A stretch of DNA of 64,000 nucleotides from Phallusia mammillata (taxonomy: Eukaryota; Chordata; Ascidiacea; Phlebobranchia; Ascidiidae), in assembly GCA_003260075.1 (NCBI GenBank), contig QLIY01000070.1, positions 62,001 to 126,000 on the forward strand, written 5' to 3'. Position numbers and translations under genes: made by a program. The notes under the pieces were generated by a model. That model did not search any database, was not told the origin of the DNA, and worked only from the letters and a program-made list of their open reading frames with translations. The stretch's first letter is position 1. Each line of letters begins with the position of its first letter. This document shows positions 46,952-62,322 of this stretch, one piece after another.

Positions 46952-49900
46952 CTGCAGACGGCAAAAGAAAACAAACACTTAACTCGTGAGGCAATTAAAA
47001 ACACCCAGCGGTCAATGTGAGGTTATGGGTTTAACAGAACAGCCTTAAGTCGGCGATTACTTGCGATTGTCGCGGAAACTCGAGTTTCTAGCGCGCTAAT
47101 TTTACGGGAAGGGAATGATAGGAATCTACAGCTTCCTGTAATTACACCGGCGCCCACATGCCATGACCGTACACGCCACGCTCGTAGGAGAAAGCTTTTT
47201 TCTGTCAACAAATCACCACAAAACCCGAAGCATGTGGTTTTGCATCGAATTTAGAGACATGCGACATTCCTGAATCTCTGCGTTCCGTTTAAGGTCGCAA
47301 CCAACCCCCATGGCACCTTATGTGATACCACGTGACTTTCAAAGTGTCGCGCAAGGGATTTGTGATAGGAAACCATCGCCGCTTTGGCGAACCTTGCTCA
47401 GGGATGAAACGTATACAATGAACAAAGAACAGTGCGCCCGCAACAATGGCAACGCCCTATAGTTCGTATAAGCAGAATAACATTCGTCGAAGTCGGAAAT
47501 CCATAAATCGGCGCGTGTCACTTTTCAGCTAAGCTAAGGACCCAGGGTGGCAATTTGATGATAACTGGACATGCTATGGAATTGCGCAGCGGCAAGTTTA
47601 ATCGTTCGGTGATTGATAATCGCTCCTGATTGCCGCCTTTCAGAATAGTTTATTGGATCGTCAGTGAAGTAAGTGCCGTGGCAAAGTAAAGAACTTGGGC
47701 TGACCTCGACTCGTCCGCACTGGCACCTGTGATTACCGCGGGGAAATTAGTCGTAGCAGCTGGTAATCAAAATCTCGAAAGCGTTTCATCCAGCAGTTCG
47801 GTGTGGGTAGCGATTTTGTGAAAGTTAACACACCGGGTATTACACGCAGTAGCGATAAAATTTACGCGAACACGCCCTTTATGTTTCGTGCCAATTAACT
47901 TGACATAATTTGGTCCACAACCACGACACTCATTTCACCATAAATGGCAAAACCTGTCGCCCCATCATGGTTGTTCAGAAAGCAATGCTTTATTGGACCT
48001 TGGGATAAACCACAAGGACGCTGACCACTTACTCCGACAGCTTGGATGGATCGTTTGGGATAAGTTCCAATAAAGTCGGCCAATAGATGCGTCATGGCAC
48101 ATTGATAAACGGCTATAATCCCAATGGCAATCGGTGCAGTGGGTGCGAACTGGAGGTCATGGAAAGCGAGTCTCCCCCGAGGTGCGTCATAGTTGGCAAG
48201 CGAACGAGAAAAAGCGTCGATTTATCGTCGAGCAGGCACTTGATGTGTGGCGAATAATCGACCGCGAAAGTGTCGTCTCGTAAAACGCGGTTAACTACAA
48301 GGAAGAGCGGCACTTATGGCGTCCATTACTGTCGTGTCTTGTCACCGCGCACATGGACTTTACGACCATGGTGTCATGTCGTCGAGATGCAAGGACAGAT
48401 GCCCCGTATATTGCGAATTAAAGATTCATAAAGCGAACATGCCAACGTACATTATGCGTCTCACAAATATTGGTTTAAATTTATTACCGCGCGATATGGT
48501 CCCTGTCGTGCACTTCTGTTCTATATGCAGACAGATGCGGTAATGCATTGATCACTTGGTCTCCTTAAACTTAAAGAGATACGGCTCGACATTAGTCGAT
48601 GGATTAATAAGCAGTCTGTTTTTCCTCATTTAATTGCGATCTTGGTGCGGGGTTAAGGGGTACAAGCGGCGTTTGGCTATAATCTCTACAACGCGCGGCA
48701 CAAAATGATCGGTTTCGCGCGAGCGAGCGCCGTAATTCCACATCTGGCATCAAGTCACAGATGAGTCGATGACCTGGTAATTGGCTAAGAGCGCGCGCAG
48801 AAATGGATACAAGGCCCATCACGTTTCTGTCCGTGGTCAAGTAAGCCAATTGCGGCGTGAACGCAACACAATGCAGCAATCCGATTAAATAAAGCCGATT
48901 GACGATTTGCTGTCATTTTTGGCACACAAAGGGGTCGACCACACGTGATTTCGGGGCGCTGTTTTTCCAGCTTGCAAATGCCGGATAGGTTTTGAATAAA
49001 CATTCGAACCCCGGTCAGACAAAGACGTTCTATTTGCATAAGTGTAAGATCTATGTACAGCAAGCGGAAATAACCAAACTGATTGGAATTTGAGGCCTTG
49101 ATGATATCCAGACACATTTTTAGGTCTTGAGTTTTGCACGAAACCTCGAACCCGTTGATAGACGTTCGATTGACAAGTCAGTTGGCAAACGCCGACCGCT
49201 CACAACACCCCCTTCCGCTTGGTGTGCCCAGATAACGCACTTATGAACAGTAACCTGACACCAAAACGACGGCCTGGCCTTCGACACGGGTAACTCCTTG
49301 ACAGTTAACCCTTAACACCGCATGAAAAGAGACCATGGAACATTTACTGCCAGCTAAACCCATTTCGTGCGTTTAGGGGAAAGTTTGAAAGTACGGTCTT
49401 CAGTTGCGGGTTGCAATGTCAAAATATATCGCCTGTCAAAAGGGTCGCCTTGTTTCTTTCTGCAACTTAAGCGCCACGGTTGCAATCTTGCTGCGGATAT
49501 GTAACGCTAAACGCGTCTTCTCACGGCCAATGTATACTTGTGCCTCAGCGTCCATGGGAACCCGACGGCTCGACATGGGTCGTCAATATTGCGCATCACA
49601 CACACCGCAAAACCAGCTCCTTTGCCGCTCGGGGAAGAGGCGCCGTCAAGGACTTTCGCACAAGGTTTAAGTAGTTTATGACGCTCATTCCAAATATCCA
49701 GCACGAAGCCCCGCTATCCCGCTTCTCGTGATGGCCACTCGACTTGGGGGCTCGACAGCTAGTTAGGCGGTAAGTGTCAATTTGGCTGCGAAAGCGACAA
49801 CGCGTAAAGTAAGCATTCCTACTGGCAACCGTTCGCCTTCAGCGCCGCAAGATAGAATCAAGCTTTTTGTCAAGTGCCCACTCACTTCGCAGGAATCGCA

Positions 49901-51875
49901 ATTGCAGCAATGTCCAACTCCTGTCTGGCGATGCCAAGAAGCGCGAAAGTGCCAAAAGATGATTAAATATTTATTTTTGTTGCTGGTTCGGCGATGACGA
50001 GTCATTACGGTCATGGTAAATGACAACGAAGCGAGGCGGCAGTAAAACTCATGCTGGAGCTACCATGCTCCAATGCGGCCCTGAGGCAACAGTCAACAAA
50101 CAAGAGGTGAAGGGCACGCGGTTCCCTCAGCCTCAGGCAGCCAAATACAACACCGGGGTATCTCAGACGCGACATCGGAACTCCATGTCAAATCGAAGGT
50201 CTCGAATGAACATACGACGCATGACTTGACAACGGGGAGCGGGTAAGAACATTCATTACATACGGGGATATTAAGGGAAAGACCTGGAAGCGGATTTAAT
50301 CGACAAGCCCTGAACAAATATCTCAGGGTTGGTAGCCGGGGCCAATGACAAGACGCGAATACACAATACAAGGCTTGTTTCTGATGAATCTCTCTTTGCG
50401 AAATACACACCCGGATAGACAGATGCCGCGCTCTCGTTTCTCCCCGTTTGGCCGCAGCAAAACCTATTGGCAGCATTAACCCAGATCCCTTAATGCGACC
50501 GACCGAATTAGGCACGGACGCGACGCGCTAAGAACAACACTGCGCCAGGTTGCAACAATGGCGGTTCGGCGGAAAACTATGTCTTGAATCGGGCCGAGGG
50601 CCAAAACATCTGTGAGGAACCATACAAGTTCGCACAATTGCCCCATACTACAATACCGTGTGTATGTTGATCTACGCCTATCAGTAGAGTGATCCGGTTT
50701 AAAAATACGCTTTATAAGTGGTGGGGTAAATTGTTGCAACTCTGGCTCAATCTTGCCTTTGCGGGTCACCCCTCAGCAATTGTTTTCGACGATAATTGCT
50801 TTTTGATAAGCATGAGAATCAGTCAGTGAAGCGAATACACAAAAACGCAAGAAAGATCGATGAAGCGCCGATCGCAGGAGCTCGAACTTTTAACCCCGGT
50901 CGCGATCGCCACTCCAAGCTGCCCCGCATTTTATTTACACTTTCTTCAACCTTCTCGGTTTGCGTCATTGTTTACGTATTCCCTTACGTGACGTCACGAG
51001 TGCACGCCCCCGATTGCCGGTCGCGATAAGAGTGGTGATGGGGGCGCACTTTACTAGAGAAATCGCATCCACGATGACTAAACACTACGGGACCCGCCCG
51101 ATTCAGCTTTGGCACCGCAACTAATTACGAAACAAACGGAAAGTGCTTTGATCCGGCACAATGCAGCTCGCCAAGACGTGCCTTTGTTTGGGAGGGGTCA
51201 CATCTGATTTGGGAGGCATTGTTCTAAAATATGGAACGATTACGGCGATTCAGCGTGTCAGCACGTGCTGCAAAACAAGGCGTGACATCATAGACAGAAA
51301 CGCTGCTGGGTTCCAGATCCGAGGCACCGGCGCATACTGTCACGATCAAAACCAAAAGTCTTTCGGAATGTTATAAGTTGGGACCACACGAGCTACTTAC
51401 GGTGAGAATTTTGAAATTCATATTCCCTGGCTGATTTCCACTTTACCACTCGTTGTGAATCTTGAAATATCTCGAATTCGACTGCTTACATAAAATCCAC
51501 AAAAGTAACTGGCATGATCCGTTGAAACAAAAGTCTTCAAATGTTATTTCCTTTGCGACCAGTCGCAGCAGTTATAAACTTTTAGACCAATATTTATACA
51601 AATACATATATCAACTGTAAAGCAACAAAGACGTTTAAAGACTGCTCTTGTCCGCCAGCCACAACTCCACTGGTGAACAACTAATGCTACACACCGTCGA
51701 CAATGGTCCACCTGCGATGGTCGACTCGCCTACTTTGCCTGTGATCGTAACAGTTGGGGGAAGACACGGTAGTCATTACCGCAATTAAGTGTCATGGCGT
51801 ACGCGAATCAAACCAAGCCTGTGCGGAAGAACTTGTTACGGGTGCTCGCGTGACTCCAACCAGTTGTGAACGAAA

Positions 51876-52088
51876 TAATTTGTCCCGAGCATCGCTACTA
51901 ATTGCATGTTACCCTCAGCTGCCGGGGCAAGATGGTCTGGGTTGCGGCAAGCCTCGCCCTGTATGTTACAAGGGGGGGGGGATGAACGAAATAATTTGTC
52001 CTGAGCATCGCTACTAATTGCATGTTACCCTCAGCTGCAGGGGCAAGATGGTCTGGGTTGCGGCAAGCCTCGCCCTGTATGTTACAAA
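51876..52088. repeat. Direct duplication around G10
   Basis: About 100 bp (aacgaaataatttgtcc to cctgtatgttacaa) are repeated before and after G10 (51972-51981), with two substitutions. Confidence 0.9.
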
Positions 52089-52755
52089 GCTAACTACTGG
52101 CCCCCATGAATGCAAAAATCTCTACCACAACTCGTTTGCGGGTATTCGATTGGTTTAAATCAAACAGGCCTTTTTCTGCGAAATATACTTTGCCGGAAAA
52201 GTCGGGTAGATTTCCCGGCAATTAGGCAGCCTTATCCGATACCACAAACGCCTTACCGGCCTGCTAAAATTTTACTCTGTGTGCTGAATACTAACAGGGC
52301 GACTGGTTCTACACTCAATAGTTGATAACTGTTATCGGCGCCGCGTCATACCACTCTGGACGTGCGAACAAATTTCTAATGCGGGTCACTGGCAGACCAC
52401 CGACGGTCCGATTGCTAGCAGCGCTGGCTCACGACTGGCGGCGGCGATGGCACAAAACTGCGTCCTCGTTCGATGAACTATTGACCGCGAGTCGACTGGT
52501 GAAAAAGGCCTTGCGCCGAAACAAAGGCGCAAAGCAAGACGGCTTGAACCGGTATCGCGGACAGCGACAACCAGGAAGGCTCCACATCCTTTACTGATAA
52601 CGCAATTTTAAATCCAATAAGGTGTTAACATCTGCTACTTTACATTAAATACAACTTGTCTGAGGTTTAACCAAAACTAAATGCTGATGAGGTGTGTCAA
52701 TGTTTAAATAAAGAAATAATTAAGTCTTTCGTACTGTAACTTCGAAGTCTCAATG

Positions 52756-52962
52756 GAGGAATTCTACATACTGCCTTACATATGAATCGTACACAAAACT
52801 TTACATTTAGGCGAATACCTAAGTGTATGCCAAATAAATTTTGAATATTCACTGGGGGGGGGGGTGAGGAATTCTACATACAGCCTTAGGTATAAATCGT
52901 ACACAAAACACATTTAGGCGAATACCTAAGTGTATTCCAAAACAAATTTTGAATATTCGCTG
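52756..52962. repeat. Direct duplication around G11
   Basis: About 98 bp (gaggaattctacatac onward) occur before G11 (52854-52864) and after it. The copies differ by several substitutions and short indels, more than at the other sites. Confidence 0.85.
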
Positions 52963-53348
52963 CCGTTGACTGGCTTTGGTACAACCCATTCTCAACTGTG
53001 GTGCGATTTAGGTGATCCCGGCGCTTATATATCAAGCCCTGTGTCAACAAACGAACTGACAGGAGTACCAGGCACACAAGGGAAAGGGATTAGTGGCAAT
53101 GGTCAGTCTAACCAGTAAACAGCCAGGGCCTCTGCTCTGGGGATGTACGGCCATTGAACTTATCTGCCATCTTTCCATTAGCTTAAACGTAAACAAAGGT
53201 GAGCGACCGCTGCTTTGCGCAGTTCCACGGATCAAGGCCTGCGACCATTTCATCGATGCGTGATGACCTGTGTCCTGCTCATGCCCTGCGCGGTATATTT
53301 GCACCAACAGCGGGTGGTGAGTGTAGGACCTCCGATCCACCTTTAGTG

Positions 53349-53510
53349 AAACATATGGGATGCAGGAGGTATCGCGGGTTTGTTTATTTGTAGCGTTTTC
53401 GCACGTCGTCTTGCGTTCGTTGGGGGGGGGGGGGTAAAACATATGGGATGCGGGAGGTATCACGGGTTTGTTTATTTGTAGCGTTTTCGCACGTCGTCTT
53501 GCGTTCGTTG
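53349..53510. repeat. Direct duplication around G13
   Basis: About 73 bp (aaacatatgggatgc to cttgcgttcgttg) are repeated on both sides of G13 (53422-53434), with two substitutions. Confidence 0.9.
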
Positions 53511-56500
53511 CCCCAACACGGGCAGGTGTCAACGATGTAGCATGTACAAGTCGAATGCTCAAACTGACATCGTTTTGTGCATCAAAACGGGTAAATATTG
53601 TTTTGCTAAAATCTATACTCTTTCGTGAATACTTAAGTCAGAAAATGCAATGTTGGACACAGAGTTAATACTGTCAACGTAGTGATGACTACAACAAAAT
53701 TTTGTACAAATTTTTACATTAAATGTCGCTTAAGTTAAGAGCATCTTAGTTATAAGTATTACACGTTCTGGCATTTCGGTTTCCGATTAAGGTATTGTGT
53801 GTAAGTCCGTAGCAGTGTTTTATGTTTCTAATTACAACGTATACTCTACACACGCCCAGGTGCATGACCCATTCAAACTCGTTGCATTTGTTCTGTAATC
53901 GATTTTTGTTCATTTAACCCAAGTTCAATGTAGTCAAGGTACACATTAGAAAATGCCAGCAGCCTATAATACAAGATAATGTTCTGAAAGTTCGTCGTCA
54001 CGGGCCTAAATTAAGCAAACCGCCAGAGTAGGACCACCGGCGGGTCGCGGCTAATGGAAACTTGTTCGTGTTTGTGGTGTCAGCAAAGTTATCGGGCCAT
54101 GCACATAATCGCAGGAAACAAGCAGAAGCCTACAGGAAAGCCAGATAGGGTTGTAACTTGAGCTAACTGATACCCGCGACGCCTTTGACCTATTGCAAGA
54201 GAAAACCTCGTCTGTGTTAATGAATCTTGATTCGATTACGTCGGCTGTTGCAGCTTCCCGACAAAAATTCTCCCAGGAGACGAAGAAACCACGACTAGAC
54301 GCTATTGGAAACTGTTTTGTTTCTGATGCCATAATTTTCGTTTGACACTCGCAACAACTGACAGGCCTCACTGTTTGTTTGGAAACGAAAGCGACTATCA
54401 ATATTGTAACAGCGAGAGGTTTCTGCAGCGATTAGTTAAGCAAACTTTGCGAGAGGGAGCGGCCGATGTTGAAACGGGATGACACATCACGCAAGGCGCG
54501 GCTGTTGGACTAACCACCAACCATCGCAGCCCTTAAGGTCCATAGTACGCCACCGGCAAAAAACTCTACTCAGGTCAAGCAAACATTCAAGTGCTATCAA
54601 ATACCAGGTCGACATGGATGTCAAGTACCATGTTTATGTGGTAAATTGGCGAGGACCCACCCAGTCCGAAGTACTGCCAGCAGGGTCATTCACACCCACA
54701 AGGGTCACGTGTCCCCACATAATTTTGTTTGTTAAGCTGAGGTCACTATACAATAACCTGTTTCTTTCTAACTAAACGCCGAAAAGTACATTTCATTCGC
54801 TGCTGGTTTCTTATACTCTGAATTCACTTCAACAAAACAAAATGCAGGCAACTTCTTAAACGCAATGTTGCCTTTGTGCTGACAAAAACCATAATGATAG
54901 CTTCTCAACTGACAGAAACAACACATAGCCAATTAGCTGACGTTGGGCAAAGATGATGCTTGTTACTTACAACAGCAATTATCGTTTGCGTTTAAGCAAA
55001 CCGTTTCCGAATTAGCCACTAAACATCGATCGAAATGTTAAACACTGACGTACCAGGCCGGTTAATTACAAGTTTGTGTACACGAAGCTAAGTGAATACC
55101 GCAAGTAAGTCGCCACAATTACCAGAACCATACCAAATCCTCATATCACTCAATATTAAAGGCATGCCAATTCCACAACTCTTGCTGATAAGCGTATAGT
55201 TTCCACAAGAGCCAAATCGAAGCCGATACACACTGAACGTTCTACCGGAACGAGAAGTAAACGCATGCCTTTCATACCAACTACGAAGCCTTGTATAAGG
55301 TCAAAGCATTGAGTTTTGCGCCTAATTGATCTCGAATACAGACGGTTACAATGGTTGCGTTTGAAGCGTAAGGTCGAGAATGTAGTTCCTCGTACATTTC
55401 TTTTACGTTATGAAATACACGCCAGACGATATTATTAATCCGAAGTGGAAATGCCTGATTGGTTGCGATGGAAGCTGGGTCACTTGGAATTAAGCATTGC
55501 AGCAAGACTTCATTAAAATCGTTCCCACGATGATTGGGCGTCGAGGAAAAGAATAACCACTTCTCGTAAGACATGATCGGCCATTGTCAGTGGCACAGGA
55601 AGGCAACAATTACGGACCAATTAGCGCGCAATCCGCTATGCAGACGCTTGGCTGTAGCTACACAACGTCCCGGAGCCGGCAGACTGCGCGTGATAATTGA
55701 ACGCGCGTGTCCGATGAAACAGAGGTTGCAACACATCCGCCATAATTTCTAACTCGCACCAATGATATACCACATAAGGGAGACCGCAGTTTAGCGCCTA
55801 CCCAATTATACATGCCAATAAGCAGACGGTCTATTGGATTAAGTTAATAATTATTGAAAATTTGAGATATTCAATGACACTTTTGACATGATAATTATGC
55901 CAGGTTTATTAGCGTTCTTGGAAGCACCAGAAAACTTGTGAATGGAACTCCAACTATACGTTTGACGCGTGAAGAGCTGGATTAGGCCGAAAATTGTCAT
56001 CTCTGTATGAAAGCCTTGAGAAATTGAGCGCGATCAAACGCAGCAGACACTTTGGTCAATTGTCTAGCCATACCACAGTTCATCGAACAACACCACAACT
56101 TCGAATTTTGACATGTTGTAAGAGCTTTAGCGTCATAGAAGCGGTCGGCAATTACTTTGTGTGGTTTGTAATCAAAGCAGATTTGCGACGTCAAGCTGCC
56201 GCAATGCAGCGTTTGTTAATGGAGATCCGCCCAGCAAGATGTGGCAGCACCGCACACGTGTGATTACATGCCGCCCGGGAGCTGTAATTCTCACCTTGGC
56301 AGGCGATACGGACGCACCAACCCGCCGCAAATCGCCTCGACGCGCTGTGCGATATGGAATAAGCCATGACAGGTGCTACTAATTGCAACAAGGGCAATTA
56401 CCGGTTTTGGGAAGTGCCTGGGGTTCCGTGCTGTTCAAGAAAGGTGCAGCTTGAAGTTTTCGCTGTGCGGCACGCATAATACGCTGCAGCGGTGTTTTTC

Positions 56501-59500
56501 CCTCGAAATGATACTTTATGGTGTTTGCTGTGTGACTCACAAATGTTCGCAGCAGCAGCGGAGAAAACGCCGGTTTGTTACTCGAACACACGATAACAAA
56601 CCGATACACTGTTCTTAGGCTTCGGTTGGAAGCGGTAAACACAAACTCTTATAAGCTTGTGTAGAGTGATGACTTCGCGGGAGGTACGACTTCGTTTGCT
56701 CGCGCCTGGGCGTGACGTACCTCTTACGTCACCAGATGGACCAATAAATCACAGAAACGTGTTTGCACGGCGGCGTTTCTACTATTTGGAAAGGTTTCAA
56801 GAAAACGACGAAGTTTGTGAAAAATTGCGACGCTAATTTATTAACGGAGACCGCCGATCTCAAACCAAGACACTTTGTTGGTTTGAACTTTCGAATTCCT
56901 TGTTGGTTCAGCTTTGTACTTGAGTGTTCGACGTGGCACGTGGCATGTCAAACGTGTTTGAACGATTGGGGTGATGAAATTGTTGAATGTTTGGTAGCGC
57001 AAAGGTCCTACGTCACAACGCAATGGAATGTGTTTACGCTACTACGCGTCGCAAATCGCATATTCCGCAGTGGGACCGACTAAGAAGCGATTTGGTGAGG
57101 ATTACTCATCGAAATTCGAAACCCTCGACGGTCGCGAAAGAACTTTGCTACTTTGCTCGATCTCCAAGCATTCAGCCAACCACGCACTTGGGATTAGCGA
57201 TGAAGCATGGATAGCAGTCACCAAGCCCCAATGTTGTGACTCGCTTATGGCAGTGCACAGACAGACGGTAAACAGGCTAGCAACTCTCGCTTCATGGATC
57301 GCCTGCAATGAGTGAAGAAAATACCAGGCCGCCTTTCAAATGGCGAACCCGGCTCTCGCTCTGATGCACGCGTGTTGATCGTTCAACGCCAAAATGTTCG
57401 CATTTCCTCAGTACTGCGCACCAACTTTAATACAATGCTAATCTGCCAAAATGTGTTTTGCCTAGCAGAGCCGAATGCGAACGGCGAGCGTGGGACTAAG
57501 AACCGAATTCAACTGGCGCCGGAATGTCAGGAGAATTTGCCGCTTACACGGTTTATTGGAAGTCACAATTTATACAACTCCAGATCCTTTGCCGTTTCGC
57601 TCAATGTGCGTTATCAAATGAATCACCCTGTTGTTGTCAAACACCAGTTTTAATGCGACAAACCCGTGTTCAATTGTCGTAGGGTACTCGCTGTGTCCAC
57701 ACACGTCGCCATGTTGTTGTTTCAGCGTGTCCAGGAGGCCACCCTCCTTGCTGTCTGGTTTATTCAGTCCATTCAATATATCGTCGGTGGCATTTTTTAT
57801 CGTTTCCGGGCTGCTATATTCGTCGGCCCGTCACCAATTCAGGCAGCGTAAACTACGATCGAAAGCTGAAAGAAGAGTCGGTGAAGTGAACGTGGACTCA
57901 CCAGACGCCGTCAGATTATCGCACGGCAAAGAAACAGTCAAGCAGAAACTCAAACGGCGACCTCGCTTTGTATCGCGTCAACTGCGTATGTAACGATGGA
58001 ACTTCTATTTGTTTTTCACACCGGCCCTGCCCGAACGACGCGATGAATGAGCAACGTTGCCATGACGACGAGGTGGCCCGATCGTCGAGCCGTCAGTCTT
58101 CAATCGTCTATAGAAAAATTTGCGCCAGGCCTAATTACCAACGAATGGCGCGACTGGAATGCAAAACTGTATCAGGCTTCCTGCGAAGACGCTTGCCAAT
58201 TCCTGACCCACATCCCACTAAAAATAGCCGCCGATTTGTAATTGCCCCTGGTCTTCTCACCAAAACGCAAAGTACGCTTGGATACCGGTAATTGGACAAG
58301 GCTAAAGTACATGTTCGATCATCCAACTCCTTCGATTCTCACGATGCGACTTCCTTCATCAGCCCGTGTAAGACTGGCGCAATTATTTCGTAATTGCTCT
58401 TAATTAAGCCCATTGAGGGTCAACCGAAAAGGTCAGCTATTTCCCAACAGTGATAGTTAACCCACACAGTGACTTTACTATATTTAATTCGGTCTTAAAT
58501 AAGTCCTCGAAATACAAGTGGTTTCGTTTCCATACAATGCATATGACACAACATGTGCATCCCGTTTTTGACTGACTCACAAAAATAGCAACGCCAAATT
58601 GAGAAAACCTGTGCTTAACACACTTTAAATTTACATGAGATTTTTGTTATCTTTAAACGATCCGTTTAGGTCTACATCGTCACAACTCCAGGTGATTTCA
58701 CTCGTGGGCGATGTACGTCAAAAAATTGTTATGTAAATCATTCGCACATTGTACTTCTCCTCTAAATCCGGGCACAATATAGTGTTGGCGTCAGCTGGCT
58801 TTCAGTGACAGTCAGACTGTTGGGTTACGTATACAGCACGCCCAGTCCCGAGTACAAATCGTTTGTCAAGTGCTTGTAGTATCAGCAACGGCAATGGCTC
58901 GGACGAACAATTGCGGACATTCTTATCGCTGAAGCAATTGCCCGATCCATAGACCGCAAGCGCATAAACTGATTGCCGCCTAAGCGAGGTTGGAGCAAGC
59001 CTGTATTACGCCGAAAAAACAACATTCGCGGTGTCGACAATGGATTCGATCTTCGGCATCATGACGTGCCGTCGGGAAGGATAATGCGCCAAGCTCTAAT
59101 AAGCTTTGTGGAAGGTATTTGTGCGGGGCAAACAACATGAGAGAGGATCGTGGCGGATGTAAACTTGACAACGCAATGGAGGAGCTGCCAGCAAAACCAT
59201 TTTACAGGACCGGAACGTAGATCTTTTTGTGTAAACGTCTTTTACGGAAAAGCTAATAGGTGTTGTATATAGGAACTCCCTTTAGATTTATCCCAGCTTT
59301 GACATCCGTGCAAATATATGTAAACACGACATACAATCCGTTTGCTGACAAAGCCTCATAAACTTATTCAATGCGATATTTGAGTCTCGTATATCTCGTT
59401 GCCTTGAGTTGACCCGCATGTTGATTTACGCGAGCAGCACAGGTGGCAAATACTCCCTTTCAACAAACATTTTGTCGAACTAGAATAACGTTTAAGCGTG

Positions 59501-62243
59501 CTCTCGTTGGCGCGGCAATCAGCATTGGGGTTTGCGGCAAGAACGACCAAACAAACTCTTGTATAGGTGACTCGGTTGCAGCGCTGATCCGATCAATCAA
59601 CCACCTGCACTGTCGTAAAGGTTACGAGGGAGTCGCATTTAATTGCTTGTAGTACAAGGGGCACAACGACTTAGCGTTAAGTCGACAAGAAATTCGGGTC
59701 GCTAACTGTGTTGTGCAATCAACGCGTAAATCTTCGGTTGTGACGGGAAAGGTCACCACGGCAAATCGCCACCAACAGCAACTTTAAAGATTCAATATCA
59801 CGTTATTTGTAATGAAAACCATTACAAGCAAACATTACACAGAGATCGTTCATGGCAAAGTTTTTTTTATGTTTGGAATTGCGTTTTGGGTGAAAACCGC
59901 TGCTGAGTGGCCTTGGACTGGAATACAAGTGAGGAATCCTTTCAGAAAGGATCGCAAAATATGCGTTCCAAAGAAACAATTACTCAATCAACAACTTGCA
60001 GCACTCCCACATTTGTCGCCCCAGCGGACACGCAAAATGCGACAAAAATACCACTTTAACAGTAGGCTCTGGCAAAGGAAAATACCACATAGCGGTTTCG
60101 TCGAGACGCCATTGGGAAAGTGGGAATTGATGTGGCGTCGGGCTGCAGGCGTCGCTGACGAAACGTCACCACACTTCAATAGCCGACTGCCAATCAGCCA
60201 AGCCGCATGTGAACACAAGCAGGTAGGCTTAGGTAAAAAATACAAGCTCCTGGTGTCGTTTCCTACGAGTTTCTACACGGTAAAGGAACAAAGCTACACG
60301 CAAGACAGACAGACTCCCGCATAGGATTTTTTAGACAAACTCTCGATCGACGGTAAAATGTACAGATCAGAGTCGTCTGTTGGCGCGGTTTACCAATGAT
60401 CAGGAGCATCATCGTGTGCGTTAGGCAACTTATATGTTGTGTAGCCGGGAACTCATCAATCACTGACAATGTAGTGATTAAGGCGGCCGCACGCGTTGTC
60501 GGTCGCTGTTGCTAAACACGACGCGATCTGAACTTACGCGGCCCGAAGGCTTTCATCGCCCGCCCAGCTCTTTTAACATTAATCCAAACAGCAACACTGC
60601 CAAATTGGGCATCTACATAATCACTTCGGGAACTTTAACGTCGGTGGGATTACCGTATTGCGACGCAGGTGGGTGAGTCAGTTGACCTGTTAAACGGGGA
60701 TCATCGCTCACTACGTTAAACCTAATCCCGACATGCATATAAGTAATTGTTTCGAAATTCGCCTAAACTATTGGCAGTCAAGTAAACACGCGTATTGTTG
60801 CGCAATTTCAATGCAAATGGAAAGTTCATGGAAAATCTGCCCTTGTTGAGTCTATAACTTAGGTGGACCGTACTACAAATGATATAAGCTAACATTTATT
60901 GCTGTAGCCTACCCTTGTAACGCTTAACTAAGGTGGATCATAATGGAAATCTATTTAAAGGAAACTTTCCCGCTTACAGTAAACTTGTTAATTACCTTGA
61001 GGCTCTGTCTACCGCCACCGAAACACTAATATTTATTATTAATGGAGCACTTAAAATGCGTTTAGGTTTTGTCGAAAATCCACATTCGCCAAATATGCAC
61101 GAACTCGCGGCCTGGGCGATAAAATCAAATTAAATTTACACGTTCGGCCTCGTGCCCAGGCTTTTTCCTTCGGTGACGAGTGATAAGAAAATCCCGGCGG
61201 CTGTTGACAAAAAATAAACGTGTCTTGTTGAACGTCGAGCTGAATGCTTGGATGCAGAAAGAAAAATCCCTCAGACCTTGGCAAGTCAAATAAAACGGCA
61301 CCGCTCGAAAATCAAAACAAACATCGATGAACGGCGATCCCCACAAACTCGTGTCTCTTATCGCAAAAACATTATAACATGGCACTTCGGGCGCGGATCA
61401 CGATAGCACGCGGCGATGTTGCACCTTTGGGGAGGCATGTTTTCTGCCTTCCACGGGCTAAAATAGTATTTTGCTTACCGACGGACAAAGCACGAGCGCT
61501 TGAACAGATTGCCGACAAGATGCTATCACACCTGAGAACAGCTATATTTTTCTCCCGTCAACGAAGATTGGCAACTAACGAAGCCTCGTTTATGCACTTT
61601 CAAAGCAAAGATAATTATCTACGAAAGTTGAAAACGCACGGATTGAGTTGTGGAAATACGGAGTTGATTGAAAAGTGCTGAGCTTGACAGGGCAGCACCT
61701 GTACGCTGACGCATGCGATTAAAGCGATCGCGTTTACGATGAGATATAAAACACGAAGATCCCATTTGCTTTGTCAACAACAACAATAACAGCATCGTGA
61801 TCATAAGAATATCTTGATAGTTATTGCACCTGGCGCGACTGCCCACTGTCGCGACAAAAGTGTGCACGGAATACCATACGAGACCATTGCGGTAACATTG
61901 TCGAGCTTCAATCGGAATCGGCAATTCGCGGCTCGTTGGTCAAACAACTAGGCAGTAGTAAAGCGCGGTGATCCAGGTTCAGCAAACAGGCAAACAATTC
62001 TAACTGCGCAATTGTTTTTGTCGATCGACTTTGATGGTGGTTATCGGAAGTCGTGCGCGAAACACTCACCACGTCGATTTCAAACAACACCGATTTTACG
62101 ATCGTGCATCAATCGGGTCGTGAACCGATGTACGCGCAGCCCTCAGCCGGATATACAAAAAATGTTAGCGACAACCTGGAACCGATACTACACACGACAA
62201 AGGTTGGAAAACTAAACCCCCACACCGCTCACAGGTGTGGCGT

Positions 62244-62320
<77 letters not shown>
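62244..62320. repeat. Poly-G run, 77 bases
   Basis: An uninterrupted G run without duplicated flanks. Confidence 0.95.

Positions 62321-62322
<2 letters not shown>

Noticed and set aside
53044-53562. 172-codon frame on the minus strand
   Set aside because: It reads through a homopolymer-split duplicate, repeats part of itself and matches no family.
57570-57776. 68-codon minus-strand frame followed by AATAAA
   Set aside because: A stop lies directly before its ATG and no homology is seen. The AATAAA alone is weak evidence.
59812-60324. 170-codon frame on the plus strand
   Set aside because: No recognisable domain and no splice or poly(A) context. This length can arise by chance in GC-richer sequence.
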